Positions 55,125-63,655 of a stretch of 64,000 nt of DNA are shown here, in pieces. The stretch is from Streptomyces sp. F63. GTDB taxonomy: Bacteria; Actinomycetota; Actinomycetes; Streptomycetales; Streptomycetaceae. Location: positions 1 to 64,000 of the forward strand of contig NZ_JAGPXX010000019.1 in the NCBI RefSeq assembly GCF_018070345.1, given 5' to 3'. Every line of letters begins with the position of its first letter. Position 1 is the stretch's first letter. The position numbers and the translations under genes were made by a program. The notes below the pieces were generated by a model. That model ran no database searches and was not told the DNA's origin. It worked only from the letters and a program-made list of their open reading frames with translations.

Positions 55125-57578
55125 GTGCCCGCGCACCCGTCATCGGCCGATCTCGTCGACCCCAGCGGCACGGGGGATCCCGGAGGTTCCCCCACTCCGC
55201 CCGCCCCCGCCTCCGCGGACCTCGCGGAACCCGCGGATACCCCGGGCAGCGCCGGCCCCGGGGTATCCGGGACGCGCGGCAAGGCCGGCCCGGCGGCGGA
55301 ACCGGCGGGCGCCGCGCCCTCCGCGGACCCCGCCGATCCGCTCCACCGCGAGCGGGCCCACCTCGCCGCCTCCCGGGCCGCCCTGCGCGCCATGCGCGCG
55401 GACGCCGAGGCGCTCGACATCACCGACGTCACCGCGAACTGGGTCAACGCCGCCGTCCTCCGGTCCCAGATCGACGACCGGATCAAGGCCCTCGCCGACC
55501 ACGCCGGCACCCCGCTCTTCTTCGGCCGGCTCGACTGTCTGCACGAGCCCGGAACGGAGGCGGCGGAGACGGCGGCGCACGGCACGGCGGGGCCCGACGC
55601 GGCCGCGGAGCCGCCCACCGGGACAACCGAGGACGGCGCCGCGCGCTACTACATCGGCCGCCGTCACGTGCACGACGCCCACGGCGACCCCATGGTCATC
55701 GACTGGCGCGCCCCCGTGTCCCAGCCCTTCTACCGGGCCTCCCGGAAGGAGCCGATGAACGTCGCGCTCCGCCGCCGCTTCGGTTACACCGGCGGCGAGC
55801 TGACCGCCTACGAGGACGAGCGGCTCTCCGACCCCGCCGCCGCCGAGACATCCGGCCGGCTGCTCCAGGCCGAGATCGAGCGGCCCCGCGTCGGCCCGAT
55901 GCGCGACATCGTGGCCACGATCCAGCCCGAGCAGGACGAGATCGTCCGCGCCGACCTGGGCGGCACCCTGTGCGTGCAGGGCGCGCCGGGCACCGGCAAG
56001 ACGGCCGTCGGCCTGCACCGGGTCGCGTATCTCCTCTACGCCCACCGGGAGCGGCTCTCCCGCGCGGGCACGCTCGTCATCGGCCCCAACCGCTCCTTCC
56101 TCCACTACATCGAGCAGGTGCTGCCCGCTCTCGGCGAGCTGGAGGTGGCGCAGGCCACCGTCGGCGACCTGGTGGCGCACGTCCCCGTCAGCGGCACGGA
56201 CACCCCCGAGGCGGCCCGGCTCAAGGGCGACGCGCGGATGGCGGAGGTCCTGCGCCGCGCCGTCCGCTCCGGGGTGCGCCCGCCCGAGGAGGGCCTGGTC
56301 GTCGTCCGCGGCTCCCGGCACTGGCGGGTCCCCGCCGACGAACTGCGGCATATCGTCGACGAGTTGCTGGACCGGGGGATCCGCTACGGCGCCGCCCGCG
56401 AGGCCCTGCCGCAGCGCATCGCGCACGCCGTGCTGGTGCGGATGGAGGCGGCCGGTGAGGCCCCGGACGACCGGACGCAGAACGCGGTGGCCCGCGACCG
56501 GGCCGTGAAGGCGGCGGTCAAGGTGATCTGGCCGCCGGTCGATCCGGCGAAGCTGGTCCTGCGGCTGCTCTCCGACGCGGCGTTCCTCGCCGAGCAGGCC
56601 GGCGGTGTGCTGACCGCCGCCGAGCAGGCGCTGCTGCTCCGGCCGAAGCCGCCACGGAGCGTGCGGTCGGCGGCGTGGTCGGCGGCCGACGCCGTGCTGA
56701 TCGACGAGGTGCGGGACCTCGTCGAACGCACCCCGTCCCTCGGCCATGTCGTCCTGGACGAGGCGCAGGACCTCTCCCCCATGCAGTACCGGGCGGTGGG
56801 CCGCCGCTGTGCCACGGGCTCCGCGACCGTCCTCGGCGACCTCGCCCAGGGCACCACCCCGTGGTCCACCGCCGCCTGGTCCGAGGCGCTGTTCCACCTC
56901 GGCAAGCCGGAGGGGCGGATCGAGGAGCTGACGGAGGGCTTCCGGGTGCCGCGCGACGTCATCGCGTACGCCTCCCGGCTGCTGCCCGCCATCGCGCCGG
57001 GCCTGAAGGAGGCCACCTCCGTGCGGGAGGCGGCGGGCGCCCTGGAGATCCGCCGGGTGGCCGCGGCCGGGGCCGCAAGCGGGGACGGAGCCGGGGACGG
57101 AGCCGGGGACGGGGCCGGGGCCGGGGACGGGGCCGGGGACGGGCACGGGGCCGGGCACGGGGCCGGAGCCGGGCACGGGGCCGGAGCCGGGGACGGGCAC
57201 GGCCCCGGGGGACCCCGGCCGGGCCTCGGCGCGGCCGTCGCGGAGGCGTGCCGCCGGGCACTGGAGCACGAGGGGTCCGTGGGCCTGATCGCGGCCGACG
57301 CGCGCGTCCCGGCGCTGGCCGGGGCCCTGGCGGCGGCCGGGCTGCCGCACCTGTCCCCGGGCGAGGAGACGACGGCGGAGGCCCGGCTCACCCTGGTCCC
57401 GGCCTCGCTCGCCAAAGGCCTGGAGTACGACTACGTGGTGCTGGACGAGCCGGCCGCGGTCGTCGCCGCCGAGCCCGACCGGCGCACCGGGCTGCGCCGG
57501 CTGTACGTCGCTCTCACCCGCGCGGTCTCGGGCCTGACGGTCGTTCACACCGAGGACCTGCCGCCCGAACTGGGATGA
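55125..57578 (+). CDS. HelD-class UvrD-like ATPase (RNA polymerase recycling motor)
   Basis: An 817-residue superfamily-1 protein. The N-terminal coiled-coil region is at about residues 65-110 (RAHLAASRAALRAMRADAEA). YYIGRRHVHDAHGDPMVIDW is typical of HelD/HelR. Walker A is GAPGTGKTAVGLHR, motif II DEAQDLSPMQYR, then GDLAQGTTPW, and the C-terminal motifs LAKGLEYDYVVLDEP and LYVALTRAVSGL. HelD proteins bind RNA polymerase and free stalled or drug-bound complexes; HelR members give rifamycin tolerance. A Gly/Ala/Asp/His repeat of about 50 residues (DNA 57075-57210) is inserted in domain 2. GTG start with GGAGG. Confidence 0.93.
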   Translation: MPAHPSSADLVDPSGTGDPGGSPTPPAPASADLAEPADTPGSAGPGVSGTRGKAGPAAEPAGAAPSADPADPLHRERAHLAASRAALRAMRADAEALDITDVTANWVNAAVLRSQIDDRIKALADHAGTPLFFGRLDCLHEPGTEAAETAAHGTAGPDAAAEPPTGTTEDGAARYYIGRRHVHDAHGDPMVIDWRAPVSQPFYRASRKEPMNVALRRRFGYTGGELTAYEDERLSDPAAAETSGRLLQAEIERPRVGPMRDIVATIQPEQDEIVRADLGGTLCVQGAPGTGKTAVGLHRVAYLLYAHRERLSRAGTLVIGPNRSFLHYIEQVLPALGELEVAQATVGDLVAHVPVSGTDTPEAARLKGDARMAEVLRRAVRSGVRPPEEGLVVVRGSRHWRVPADELRHIVDELLDRGIRYGAAREALPQRIAHAVLVRMEAAGEAPDDRTQNAVARDRAVKAAVKVIWPPVDPAKLVLRLLSDAAFLAEQAGGVLTAAEQALLLRPKPPRSVRSAAWSAADAVLIDEVRDLVERTPSLGHVVLDEAQDLSPMQYRAVGRRCATGSATVLGDLAQGTTPWSTAAWSEALFHLGKPEGRIEELTEGFRVPRDVIAYASRLLPAIAPGLKEATSVREAAGALEIRRVAAAGAASGDGAGDGAGDGAGAGDGAGDGHGAGHGAGAGHGAGAGDGHGPGGPRPGLGAAVAEACRRALEHEGSVGLIAADARVPALAGALAAAGLPHLSPGEETTAEARLTLVPASLAKGLEYDYVVLDEPAAVVAAEPDRRTGLRRLYVALTRAVSGLTVVHTEDLPPELG

Positions 57579-57738
57579 TCGCCGGGCTGCCGGCTCGGGT
57601 CGGGTCGGGGCGGGGCGGGGCAGGCCGGGGCAGGCCGGGCCGGTCCCCGCGCCGGCGTGTGCGCGGTCCGCACCGCGGGTCGCGGCCGGGCTCGCCGTAC
57701 GCCCGGCGGCGCCGGTCGGCGTATCGCACAATGGGCCC

Positions 57739-58377
57739 ATGCCCGTCCCCCTTCTCGACCGCTGGACCGGACTGCTGCGCCGCTGCCAGGAGGGCGCCGG
57801 CCCGCATCCGGACCCGCGTCCGTACGGCGAGAACCTGCTCGCCCGCTGGGCCGAGCCGCAGCGGCGCCACCACACCACCGGCCATCTGGCGGCCGTCCTG
57901 GACCGGATCGACGAGCTGGCCGGCCACTGCGCGGACCCGGACGCGGTGCGGCTGGCCGCCTGGTTCCACGACGCCGTCTACCGCCCGGACCGCTCGGAGA
58001 ACGAGGAGCGCAGCGCCCGGCTCGCCGAACTCGCCCTGCCCGAGGCCGGAGTCTCCGCGGCCCGGACGGCGGAGACGGCCCGGCTCGTCCGCCTCACCGT
58101 CACCCACGACCCGGCGCCCGGCGACACCAACGGCGAGGTGCTGTGCGACGCGGACCTGGCCGTCCTCGCGGGCCCGCCCGAGCAGTACGCGGCCTACGCG
58201 GCGGCCGTCCGCGAGGAGTACGGATTCGTGCCGGACGAGGAGTTCCGTGAGGGGCGCGCCGAGGTGCTGCGGTCCCTGCTCGCGCTGCCGCGCTTGTTCC
58301 GCACCCCCGCCGGCGACCGGTGGGAGCGGACCGCCCGGCACAACATGGCCACCGAGCTGGGCCTGCTCACGGGGTGA
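57739..58377 (+). CDS. HD-domain hydrolase
   Basis: A 212-residue protein: RRHHTTGHLAAVLDRIDELA, AAWFHDAVYRP (HD motif) and VLCDADLAVLAGPPEQY (second metal Asp). Small proteins of this kind are predicted metal-dependent phosphohydrolases acting on nucleotides. The ATG at 57739 follows ACAATGGGCCC; no clear ribosome site. Stand-alone gene. Confidence 0.9.
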   Translation: MPVPLLDRWTGLLRRCQEGAGPHPDPRPYGENLLARWAEPQRRHHTTGHLAAVLDRIDELAGHCADPDAVRLAAWFHDAVYRPDRSENEERSARLAELALPEAGVSAARTAETARLVRLTVTHDPAPGDTNGEVLCDADLAVLAGPPEQYAAYAAAVREEYGFVPDEEFREGRAEVLRSLLALPRLFRTPAGDRWERTARHNMATELGLLTG

Positions 58378-58847
58378 CGGGCGGGCGGGGCACGGCCGGG
58401 TCCTCCGGCGGGCCGGCCGTGCCCGTCCCGGGACCCGCGCCGACACCGGTGGTGTCGTCCCGTTCCTCCGCGCGCCGGCTGATCGGCCGTCATGCGCGCA
58501 CGTCTCCTCGGCGTGTACGTCCCGGGTCCGCCGGTCCCGGCGCCGGGGACGTCCGCGTTCGTGCTCACGGGGTTGACGGTCGGGTCCCGGGGCGCGGGCC
58601 TCTCACCGCCTCCACGGGTCGTGGCCGAAGGCCGGGGGCCGGTGGGCAGGGCCGGTGGGCAGCCGGTGGACGGGCCGGTGGACGGGGGCGATGGACCGGG
58701 GCGATGGACCGGGGCGGGGCACCCCGTACGGAGCGGAGGGAACGGACCCGAGTGGGGAGCCGCTCACGGGGTGGGACAGCCCCCGGGGAGACCTGCGACA
58801 CCCGCGTTCCGGGAATGGCACGACCGCCGGCGCTGTTGGTCCGAGTC
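58378..58847. other. Gap before the Cmx-like transporter
   Basis: Contains a run of GGACGGGCCGGTGGACGGGGGCGATGGACCGGGGCGATGG-type repeats (about 58660-58720). No gene is recognised. An in-frame upstream ATG at 58815 could extend the transporter by 11 residues. Confidence 0.45.
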
Positions 58848-60074
58848 ATGCCAGCCGATCGCTCCCGCATGCCCCTCGCCGTGTACGTCCTGGGACTCTC
58901 GGTCTTCGCCCTGGGGACATCCGAGTTCATGCTCACGGGGCTGCTGCCGCCGATCGCGGAGGACATGGACGTCAGCATTCCGAGGGCCGGGCTGCTGATC
59001 TCGGCGTTCGCCGTCGGCATGGTCGTCGGCGCGCCACTGCTCGCCATGGCGACGCTCCGGCTCCCCCGCCGGGCCACGCTCATCGCCCTGATCTCCGTCT
59101 TCGGACTCGGACAGGTCGCGGGCGCCCTGGCGCCCTCCTACGCATGGCTGTTCGTGTCCCGGGTCGTCAGTGCCCTGGCATGCGCGGGCTTCTGGGCCGT
59201 GGGCGCGGCGGTGGCCGTGGCGACCGTCCCGGTGACCGCGCGGGCCCGTGCCATGGCCGTCATGCTCGGCGGGCTGAGCATCGCCAACGTCCTCGGTGTA
59301 CCGGCCGGGGCGTTCCTGGGCGAGCACTTCGGCTGGCGCTCGGCGTTCTGGGCGGTCGGCGCGGCCTCCGCGGTCGCCCTGGCCGGCGTGATCGCGCTGA
59401 TCCCCCGCATCCCGCGCCCCCGCGAACTGCCGAGGCTCGGCAGGGAACTGCGCGTCTACCGCGACGGGCAGGTCTGGCTGGCGGTCGTCACCACCGCGCT
59501 CGTGGGCGGCGGCGTCTTCTGCTTCTTCAGCTATCTGGCGCCGCTGCTGACGGACGTCGCCGGGCTGGACGCCGGCTGGGTGCCCACGGTGCTCATGCTG
59601 TTCGGCTTCGGCGCCCTGCTGGGTACGGCGCTGGGCGGCCGGTTCGCGGACGCCCATCTGTTCGGGGTGCTGCTCAGCGGCGCGGGGGCCTCGCTGGTGC
59701 TGCTGACCGCCCTGGGACTCGCCGCGAGCGTGCCGTTCGCGGCGGTGGCCCTCTCGTTCCTGCTGGGCGTCTCGGCCTTCTACACGGCGCCCGCTCTGAA
59801 CGCCCGGATGTTCGAGGTGGCGGGAGCGGCGCCGACCCTGGCCGGTGCCACCGTCACGGCTGCCTTCAACCTCGGCAACACGGGCGGCCCCTGGCTCGGC
59901 GGGACGGTCATCGACGCGGGCTTCGGCTACACGTCGACGGCGTGGGCGGGGGCCGGGCTGACGCTGCTGGCGATCCCGGCGATCGTCCTCGCCGCCCGTA
60001 CGCGGCGCCGCGGGCCGAGCGCGGTCGTCGCCGGATCCAGCCGGGCCACGGGCGAGGTGAGCCGGGCCCGCTGA
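58848..60074 (+). CDS. Cmx/CmrA-type MFS efflux transporter
   Basis: A 408-residue 12-helix drug:proton antiporter. The first helix carries FALGTSEFMLTGLLPPIA, followed by AGLLISAFAVGMVVGAPLLA, the motif C region LGVPAGAFLGEHFGWRSAFW and NLGNTGGPWLGG. This is the family of actinobacterial chloramphenicol exporters (Cmx, CmrA). Chloramphenicol as substrate is likely but not proven. Confidence 0.93.
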   Translation: MPADRSRMPLAVYVLGLSVFALGTSEFMLTGLLPPIAEDMDVSIPRAGLLISAFAVGMVVGAPLLAMATLRLPRRATLIALISVFGLGQVAGALAPSYAWLFVSRVVSALACAGFWAVGAAVAVATVPVTARARAMAVMLGGLSIANVLGVPAGAFLGEHFGWRSAFWAVGAASAVALAGVIALIPRIPRPRELPRLGRELRVYRDGQVWLAVVTTALVGGGVFCFFSYLAPLLTDVAGLDAGWVPTVLMLFGFGALLGTALGGRFADAHLFGVLLSGAGASLVLLTALGLAASVPFAAVALSFLLGVSAFYTAPALNARMFEVAGAAPTLAGATVTAAFNLGNTGGPWLGGTVIDAGFGYTSTAWAGAGLTLLAIPAIVLAARTRRRGPSAVVAGSSRATGEVSRAR

Positions 60075-60137
60075 ACGCGGCGCGGCACCCGCCGGGCGGG
60101 CCCGCGCCGCCGCGGCGTGCCACCGCTCACGGCCTGC

Positions 60138-60320
60138 GGCTCACCTCCCGCCGGCTCACTGTCTGCGGCTTGCTGCCGCGGCACGCTGTCCGCGGCTCGC
60201 CTCGTGCGTGTTCGCCGTCTGTCGGGGCTCGGCTCACCTCCTGCCGGCTCACTGTCTGCGGCTGTCTGCGGCCACTGTCTGCGGCTGTCTGCGGCTGTCT
60301 GCGGCTCACTGTCTTCTTCT
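60138..60320. repeat. 33-bp direct repeat and GTCTGCGG tandem motif
   Basis: A 33-bp word containing GGCTCACCTCC and GCCGGCTCACTGTCTGCGG occurs at 60138-60170 and again at 60231-60263 with one mismatch. The second copy runs into at least four tandem GCTGTCTGCG units to about 60310. It lies between convergent genes. Confidence 0.85.
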
Positions 60321-60354
60321 CCGGCGGCTCACCGCCCCGACCGGCCGCCGTGGC

Positions 60355-60660
60355 TCACCGCCGGGGAGAGGTTCCGTGTGCCCGGGGCGTCGCCTCGGCG
60401 GGCCGCCCCTTGGGGCGGCGCAGCCCGGCGGCCGTGAGCCGCCGCACCAGTTCCTTCGAGCCGACCTCCACGGCCCCGAGCGCCACCGCGGCCGGGTAGC
60501 GCTCGCTCGGCACGTCGTAGTGGTCACGGTCGAAGGCCCGCCGCGGCGCGCCCAGGCGCTCGGCGAAGGCATGGAGTTCCTCGTAGGACACGTCACTGAC
60601 CAGGTGCGACCACATCCGCCCGTGCCCCGGCCAGATCGGCGGGTCGATGTAGACGGTCAT
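60355..60660 (-). CDS. DUF4031 protein
   Basis: A 101-residue actinobacterial protein beginning MTVYIDPPIWPGHGRMWSHL, continuing VSYEELHAFAERLGAPRRAF and DRDHYDVPSERY, the conserved blocks of DUF4031. Function unknown. The basic, Pro-rich tail after residue 80 is not conserved. Confidence 0.9.
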   Translation of the reverse strand: MTVYIDPPIWPGHGRMWSHLVSDVSYEELHAFAERLGAPRRAFDRDHYDVPSERYPAAVALGAVEVGSKELVRRLTAAGLRRPKGRPAEATPRAHGTSPRR

Positions 60661-60841
60661 GCCGCGCGCCCGGCGGTGCCCCGCGCCGGCGGCCGTTCCG
60701 CCGGCCGTTCCGCCGGCCGCCCCTCCGGTCCTCCCGCCGTCACCGCCCCGCGCCCCGCTCTCCGTACCGTCACGCCCCGCTCTCCGTACCGTCCTGCTGC
60801 CCGCGGCGGGGCCTCCGCCCGCTCCGCCGTCCGGCCCGGCC

Positions 60842-61213
60842 TCATCTCCCCAGCACCGAGCCGAGCTTGCCGACCGCCGCGACCGAGACCGCCGTCTTGG
60901 GGCAGACCCAGTGCGGGTCCGTGCCGAGCTCCGGCTCGATGTCGAGGGCGTGCGGGTCTCCGCTCTGCGTGCAGACGGGGCAGAGCGGCCACCGCCCGTA
61001 CCGCTCCAGCAGCGCGTCCTGGACGTCCTGGGCGACCAGGCCGATGACGAAACCGGCGCCCTCCGGCCACTGCTCCACCCACCAGCGCCGGTGTGTCACC
61101 GAGTCCTCGACGAGGGAGACGACGTCCGCGTCGGCGACCTCGCCGGCCGCCAGGTCGGCGATCACCAGGGCCCGCGCGGCGTGCAGTGCGTGTTCGAGGT
61201 CCATGGACTCCAT
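60842..61213 (-). CDS. Conserved hypothetical protein with Cys-pair motif
   Basis: A 123-residue protein (starts at 61213 or 61204): HALHAARALVIADLAAGEVA, RRWWVEQWPEGAGFVIGLVA, and PLCPVCTQSGDPHALDIEPE followed by HWVCPKTA. Three cysteines in the second half (CPVC...C) might form a partial metal site. GGAGG 7 nt before the ATG at 61213 favours that start. No function known. Confidence 0.8.
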   Translation of the reverse strand: MESMDLEHALHAARALVIADLAAGEVADADVVSLVEDSVTHRRWWVEQWPEGAGFVIGLVAQDVQDALLERYGRWPLCPVCTQSGDPHALDIEPELGTDPHWVCPKTAVSVAAVGKLGSVLGR

Positions 61214-61292
61214 TGTCCCGCCTCCGGCGGTTCGCGCACCGCCACGGCGGGATCCCGCGCCGGAGGTGCCCCCGCGCGCCCCGGGCCGGGGG

Positions 61293-61356
61293 TTGACGGC
61301 ACCGAAGCGCTGAAAATACCTTTCAGGAGTGAGCAGTCGCGTGAAGGAAACTTTCA
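61293..61356 (+). promoter_or_regulatory. Promoter and twin operators of the MurR-like gene
   Basis: -35 TTGACG (61293-61298) and -10 TACCTT (61317-61322) are 18 bp apart; the GTG start is 6 nt after the -10. Two 15-bp inverted repeats of the form TGAA-N7-TTCA lie at 61311-61325 (TGAAAATACCTTTCA, covering the -10) and 61342-61356 (TGAAGGAAACTTTCA, inside the first codons). Spacing 31 bp, three helical turns. Confidence 0.75.
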
Positions 61357-62318
61357 CCACTCCGGCGTCCGCCGCGTCCGCCGCGTCCGGCGGGCCCGGC
61401 GGGCCCGGCGGGCCCGTCCCCGGGCCCCGCCCGGCGCCCGTGCCGCCCGCTCCGGCCGCGCTCGCCGCGAAGGTCAGGATGCTCGGCCCGACGATGACCC
61501 GCTCCATGCAGCGGGTCGCCGAGGCCGTCGCCGGGGACCCGGCCGGCTGCGCCGCGCTCACCGTCACCGGCCTCGCCGAGCGCACCGGCACCAGCGAGGC
61601 CACGGTCGTCCGCACGGCCCGCTCCCTCGGCTACCCCGGCTACCGGGACCTGCGCCTGGCCCTCGCCGGCCTCGCCGCCCAGCAGGAGTCCGGTGCCGCC
61701 CCGGCCGTCACGGCCGACATCGCCGTGGACGACCCGCTGCCTGACGTCGTCGCCAAACTGGCCCGCGAGGAGCAGCAGTGCCTCGCCGACACCGCGGCCG
61801 GGCTCGACGTCACACAGCTCGGCGCGGCCGTCACCGCCCTGGCCGGCGCCCGCCGGATCGACGTCTACGGCATCGGGGCCTCCAACCTCGTCGCACAGGA
61901 CCTGGCGCAGAAGCTGCTCCGGATCGGGCTGCCGGCCCACGCGCACGCCGATCCGCACCTCGCCATGACGGGCGCGGTGCAACTGCGCGCCGGGGACGCC
62001 GCCGTGGCCATCAGCCACTCCGGCCGCACGGTCGACGTCATCGAACCGCTCCGCACCGCCTTCGACCGCGGCGCGACGACCGTCGCCGTCACCGGCCGCC
62101 CGGACGGGGAGATCACCCAGTACGCCGACCATGTGCTGACGACCTCCCCGGCCCGGGAGAGCGAGCTGCGCCCGGCGGCGATGTCCAGCCGCACCAGCCA
62201 ACTGCTGGTCGTGGACTGCCTGTTCATAGGCGTGGCGCAGCGGACCCACGACACCGCCGCGCCCGCTCTGGCCGCCTCGTACGAGGCCCTGGCCCACCGC
62301 CACCGCCCCCGCGGCTGA
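61329..62318 (+). CDS. MurR/RpiR family regulator with SIS domain
   Basis: A 329-residue protein: an N-terminal HTH_6 domain (TMTRSMQRVAEAVAGDPAGC, TSEATVVRTARSLGYPGYRD) and a C-terminal sugar-phosphate isomerase (SIS) domain (IDVYGIGASNLVAQDLAQKL, AVAISHSGRTVDVIEPL). It is upstream of, and co-directional with, murQ, so the effector is probably MurNAc-6-phosphate. The GTG lies 6 nt after a TACCTT -10, so the mRNA should be leaderless, with operators over the start region suggesting autorepression. Confidence 0.93.
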   Translation: MSSRVKETFTTPASAASAASGGPGGPGGPVPGPRPAPVPPAPAALAAKVRMLGPTMTRSMQRVAEAVAGDPAGCAALTVTGLAERTGTSEATVVRTARSLGYPGYRDLRLALAGLAAQQESGAAPAVTADIAVDDPLPDVVAKLAREEQQCLADTAAGLDVTQLGAAVTALAGARRIDVYGIGASNLVAQDLAQKLLRIGLPAHAHADPHLAMTGAVQLRAGDAAVAISHSGRTVDVIEPLRTAFDRGATTVAVTGRPDGEITQYADHVLTTSPARESELRPAAMSSRTSQLLVVDCLFIGVAQRTHDTAAPALAASYEALAHRHRPRG

Positions 62319-62508
62319 CCGGCGGCGGGCCCGGCCCCGCCGCCCTGCGTCCCGCCCGTCCCGCCCGTCCCGTCCGTCCCGCCCGTCCCGTCCGTCCCGC
62401 CCGCAGCGTCCGTCCCGCCCGCCGCGCCGTCTCGCTCACCGGCCGCGACTCCAGCCGCACCCGGCGGCCGCACCACCGCATCGTCCGCCCCCCGAGAGAG
62501 TGGCAGCC

Positions 62509-63483
62509 ATGCCCCCCACCTCCCCGCCCGGCCCGCCCGGTGCGTCCGGCGCCTCCCGGCCCCCCGAAGACCTCCGCGCCCAGCTCGACACGCTGGCCAC
62601 CGAGGCGTTCCGCGGTGAACTGGCCGAGATCGACCGGCTGTCCACCCGCGAGATCGCCGAGCTCATGAACCGCGAGGACGCCGGTGTCCCCGCCGCCGTG
62701 GCCGCACAGCTCCCGCGGATCGCCGCGGTGGTCGACGCCATCGCCGCGCGGATGGCCCGCGGCGGCCGGCTGGTCTACGCGGGCGCGGGCACGGCCGGGC
62801 GCCTCGGTGTCCTGGACGCCAGTGAGTGCCCGCCGACGTTCAACACCGCGCCCGGCCGGGTCGTCGGGCTGATCGCGGGCGGCCCGTCCGCCCTGGTGCA
62901 CTCCGCCGAGGGTGCCGAGGACGACGCCGGGCGGGCGGCCGCGGACCTCGACGCCCTCGCCCTGACCCCGGAGGACACGGTGGTCGGCGTCTCCGCCTCG
63001 GGCCGCACCCCGTACGCCGTCGGCGCCGTGCGGCACGCCCGCTCCCGGGGGGCGCTGACCGTCGGGCTGTCCTGCAACCCGGGCTCGGCCCTCGCGGCCG
63101 CCGCCGAGCACGGCATCGAGGTGGTCACCGGGCCGGAGCTGCTGACGGGTTCGACCCGGCTCAAGGCCGGCACCGCGCAGAAGCTGGTCCTCAACATGCT
63201 GTCGACGATCACCATGATCCGGCTGGGCAAGACCTACGGAAATCTGATGGTCGACGTCCGGGCCTCGAACGAGAAGCTGCGCGCCCGCTCACGGCGGATC
63301 GTGGCGCTCGCCACGGGCGCCGGCGAGGAGGAGATCGAGGCCGCGCTGGCCGCCGCGGACGGTGAGGTGAAGAACGCCGTCCTGATGCTGCTCGGCGGCG
63401 TGGACGCCCCCACGGCGGCACGTCTCCTGGCGGATGCGGGCGGGCATCTCCGCACCGCCCTGGAGGCGGCCGCCCGCCTCTGA
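62509..63483 (+). CDS. murQ: N-acetylmuramic acid 6-phosphate etherase
   Basis: A 324-residue SIS-fold lyase that splits the D-lactyl ether of MurNAc-6-P to GlcNAc-6-P in peptidoglycan recycling. RLVYAGAGTAGRLGVLDASE, SASGRTPYAVGAVRHARSRG, GLSCNPGSALAAAAEHGIEV, and STRLKAGTAQKLVLNMLST are strongly conserved MurQ blocks. ATG at 62509; a GTG at 62500 is the alternative. It is 190 bp after the MurR-like gene, with CGTCCCGCC repeats in the gap. Confidence 0.96.
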   Translation: MPPTSPPGPPGASGASRPPEDLRAQLDTLATEAFRGELAEIDRLSTREIAELMNREDAGVPAAVAAQLPRIAAVVDAIAARMARGGRLVYAGAGTAGRLGVLDASECPPTFNTAPGRVVGLIAGGPSALVHSAEGAEDDAGRAAADLDALALTPEDTVVGVSASGRTPYAVGAVRHARSRGALTVGLSCNPGSALAAAAEHGIEVVTGPELLTGSTRLKAGTAQKLVLNMLSTITMIRLGKTYGNLMVDVRASNEKLRARSRRIVALATGAGEEEIEAALAAADGEVKNAVLMLLGGVDAPTAARLLADAGGHLRTALEAAARL

Positions 63484-63589
63484 ACCGGCCCCGCCCCGGA
63501 GCCCGGAGACGGCGGCAACGCCGGAGGCCCCGCGGTGGCCCGGAAGCTCCGCGGGGCCCGGAGACTCCGCGGGGCCCGGAAACGCCGAA

Positions 63590-63619
63590 AGGGCGGCACC
63601 CCGCGAGGAGTGCCGCCCT
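63590..63619. terminator. Hairpin terminator between murQ and groEL
   Basis: 10-bp perfect stem AGGGCGGCAC / GTGCCGCCCT (63590-63599 with 63610-63619), 10-nt loop, between convergent genes. Confidence 0.85.
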
Positions 63620-63655
63620 CCGTACCGGAGGATCGACGTGACCGGCCGGGGCCGA

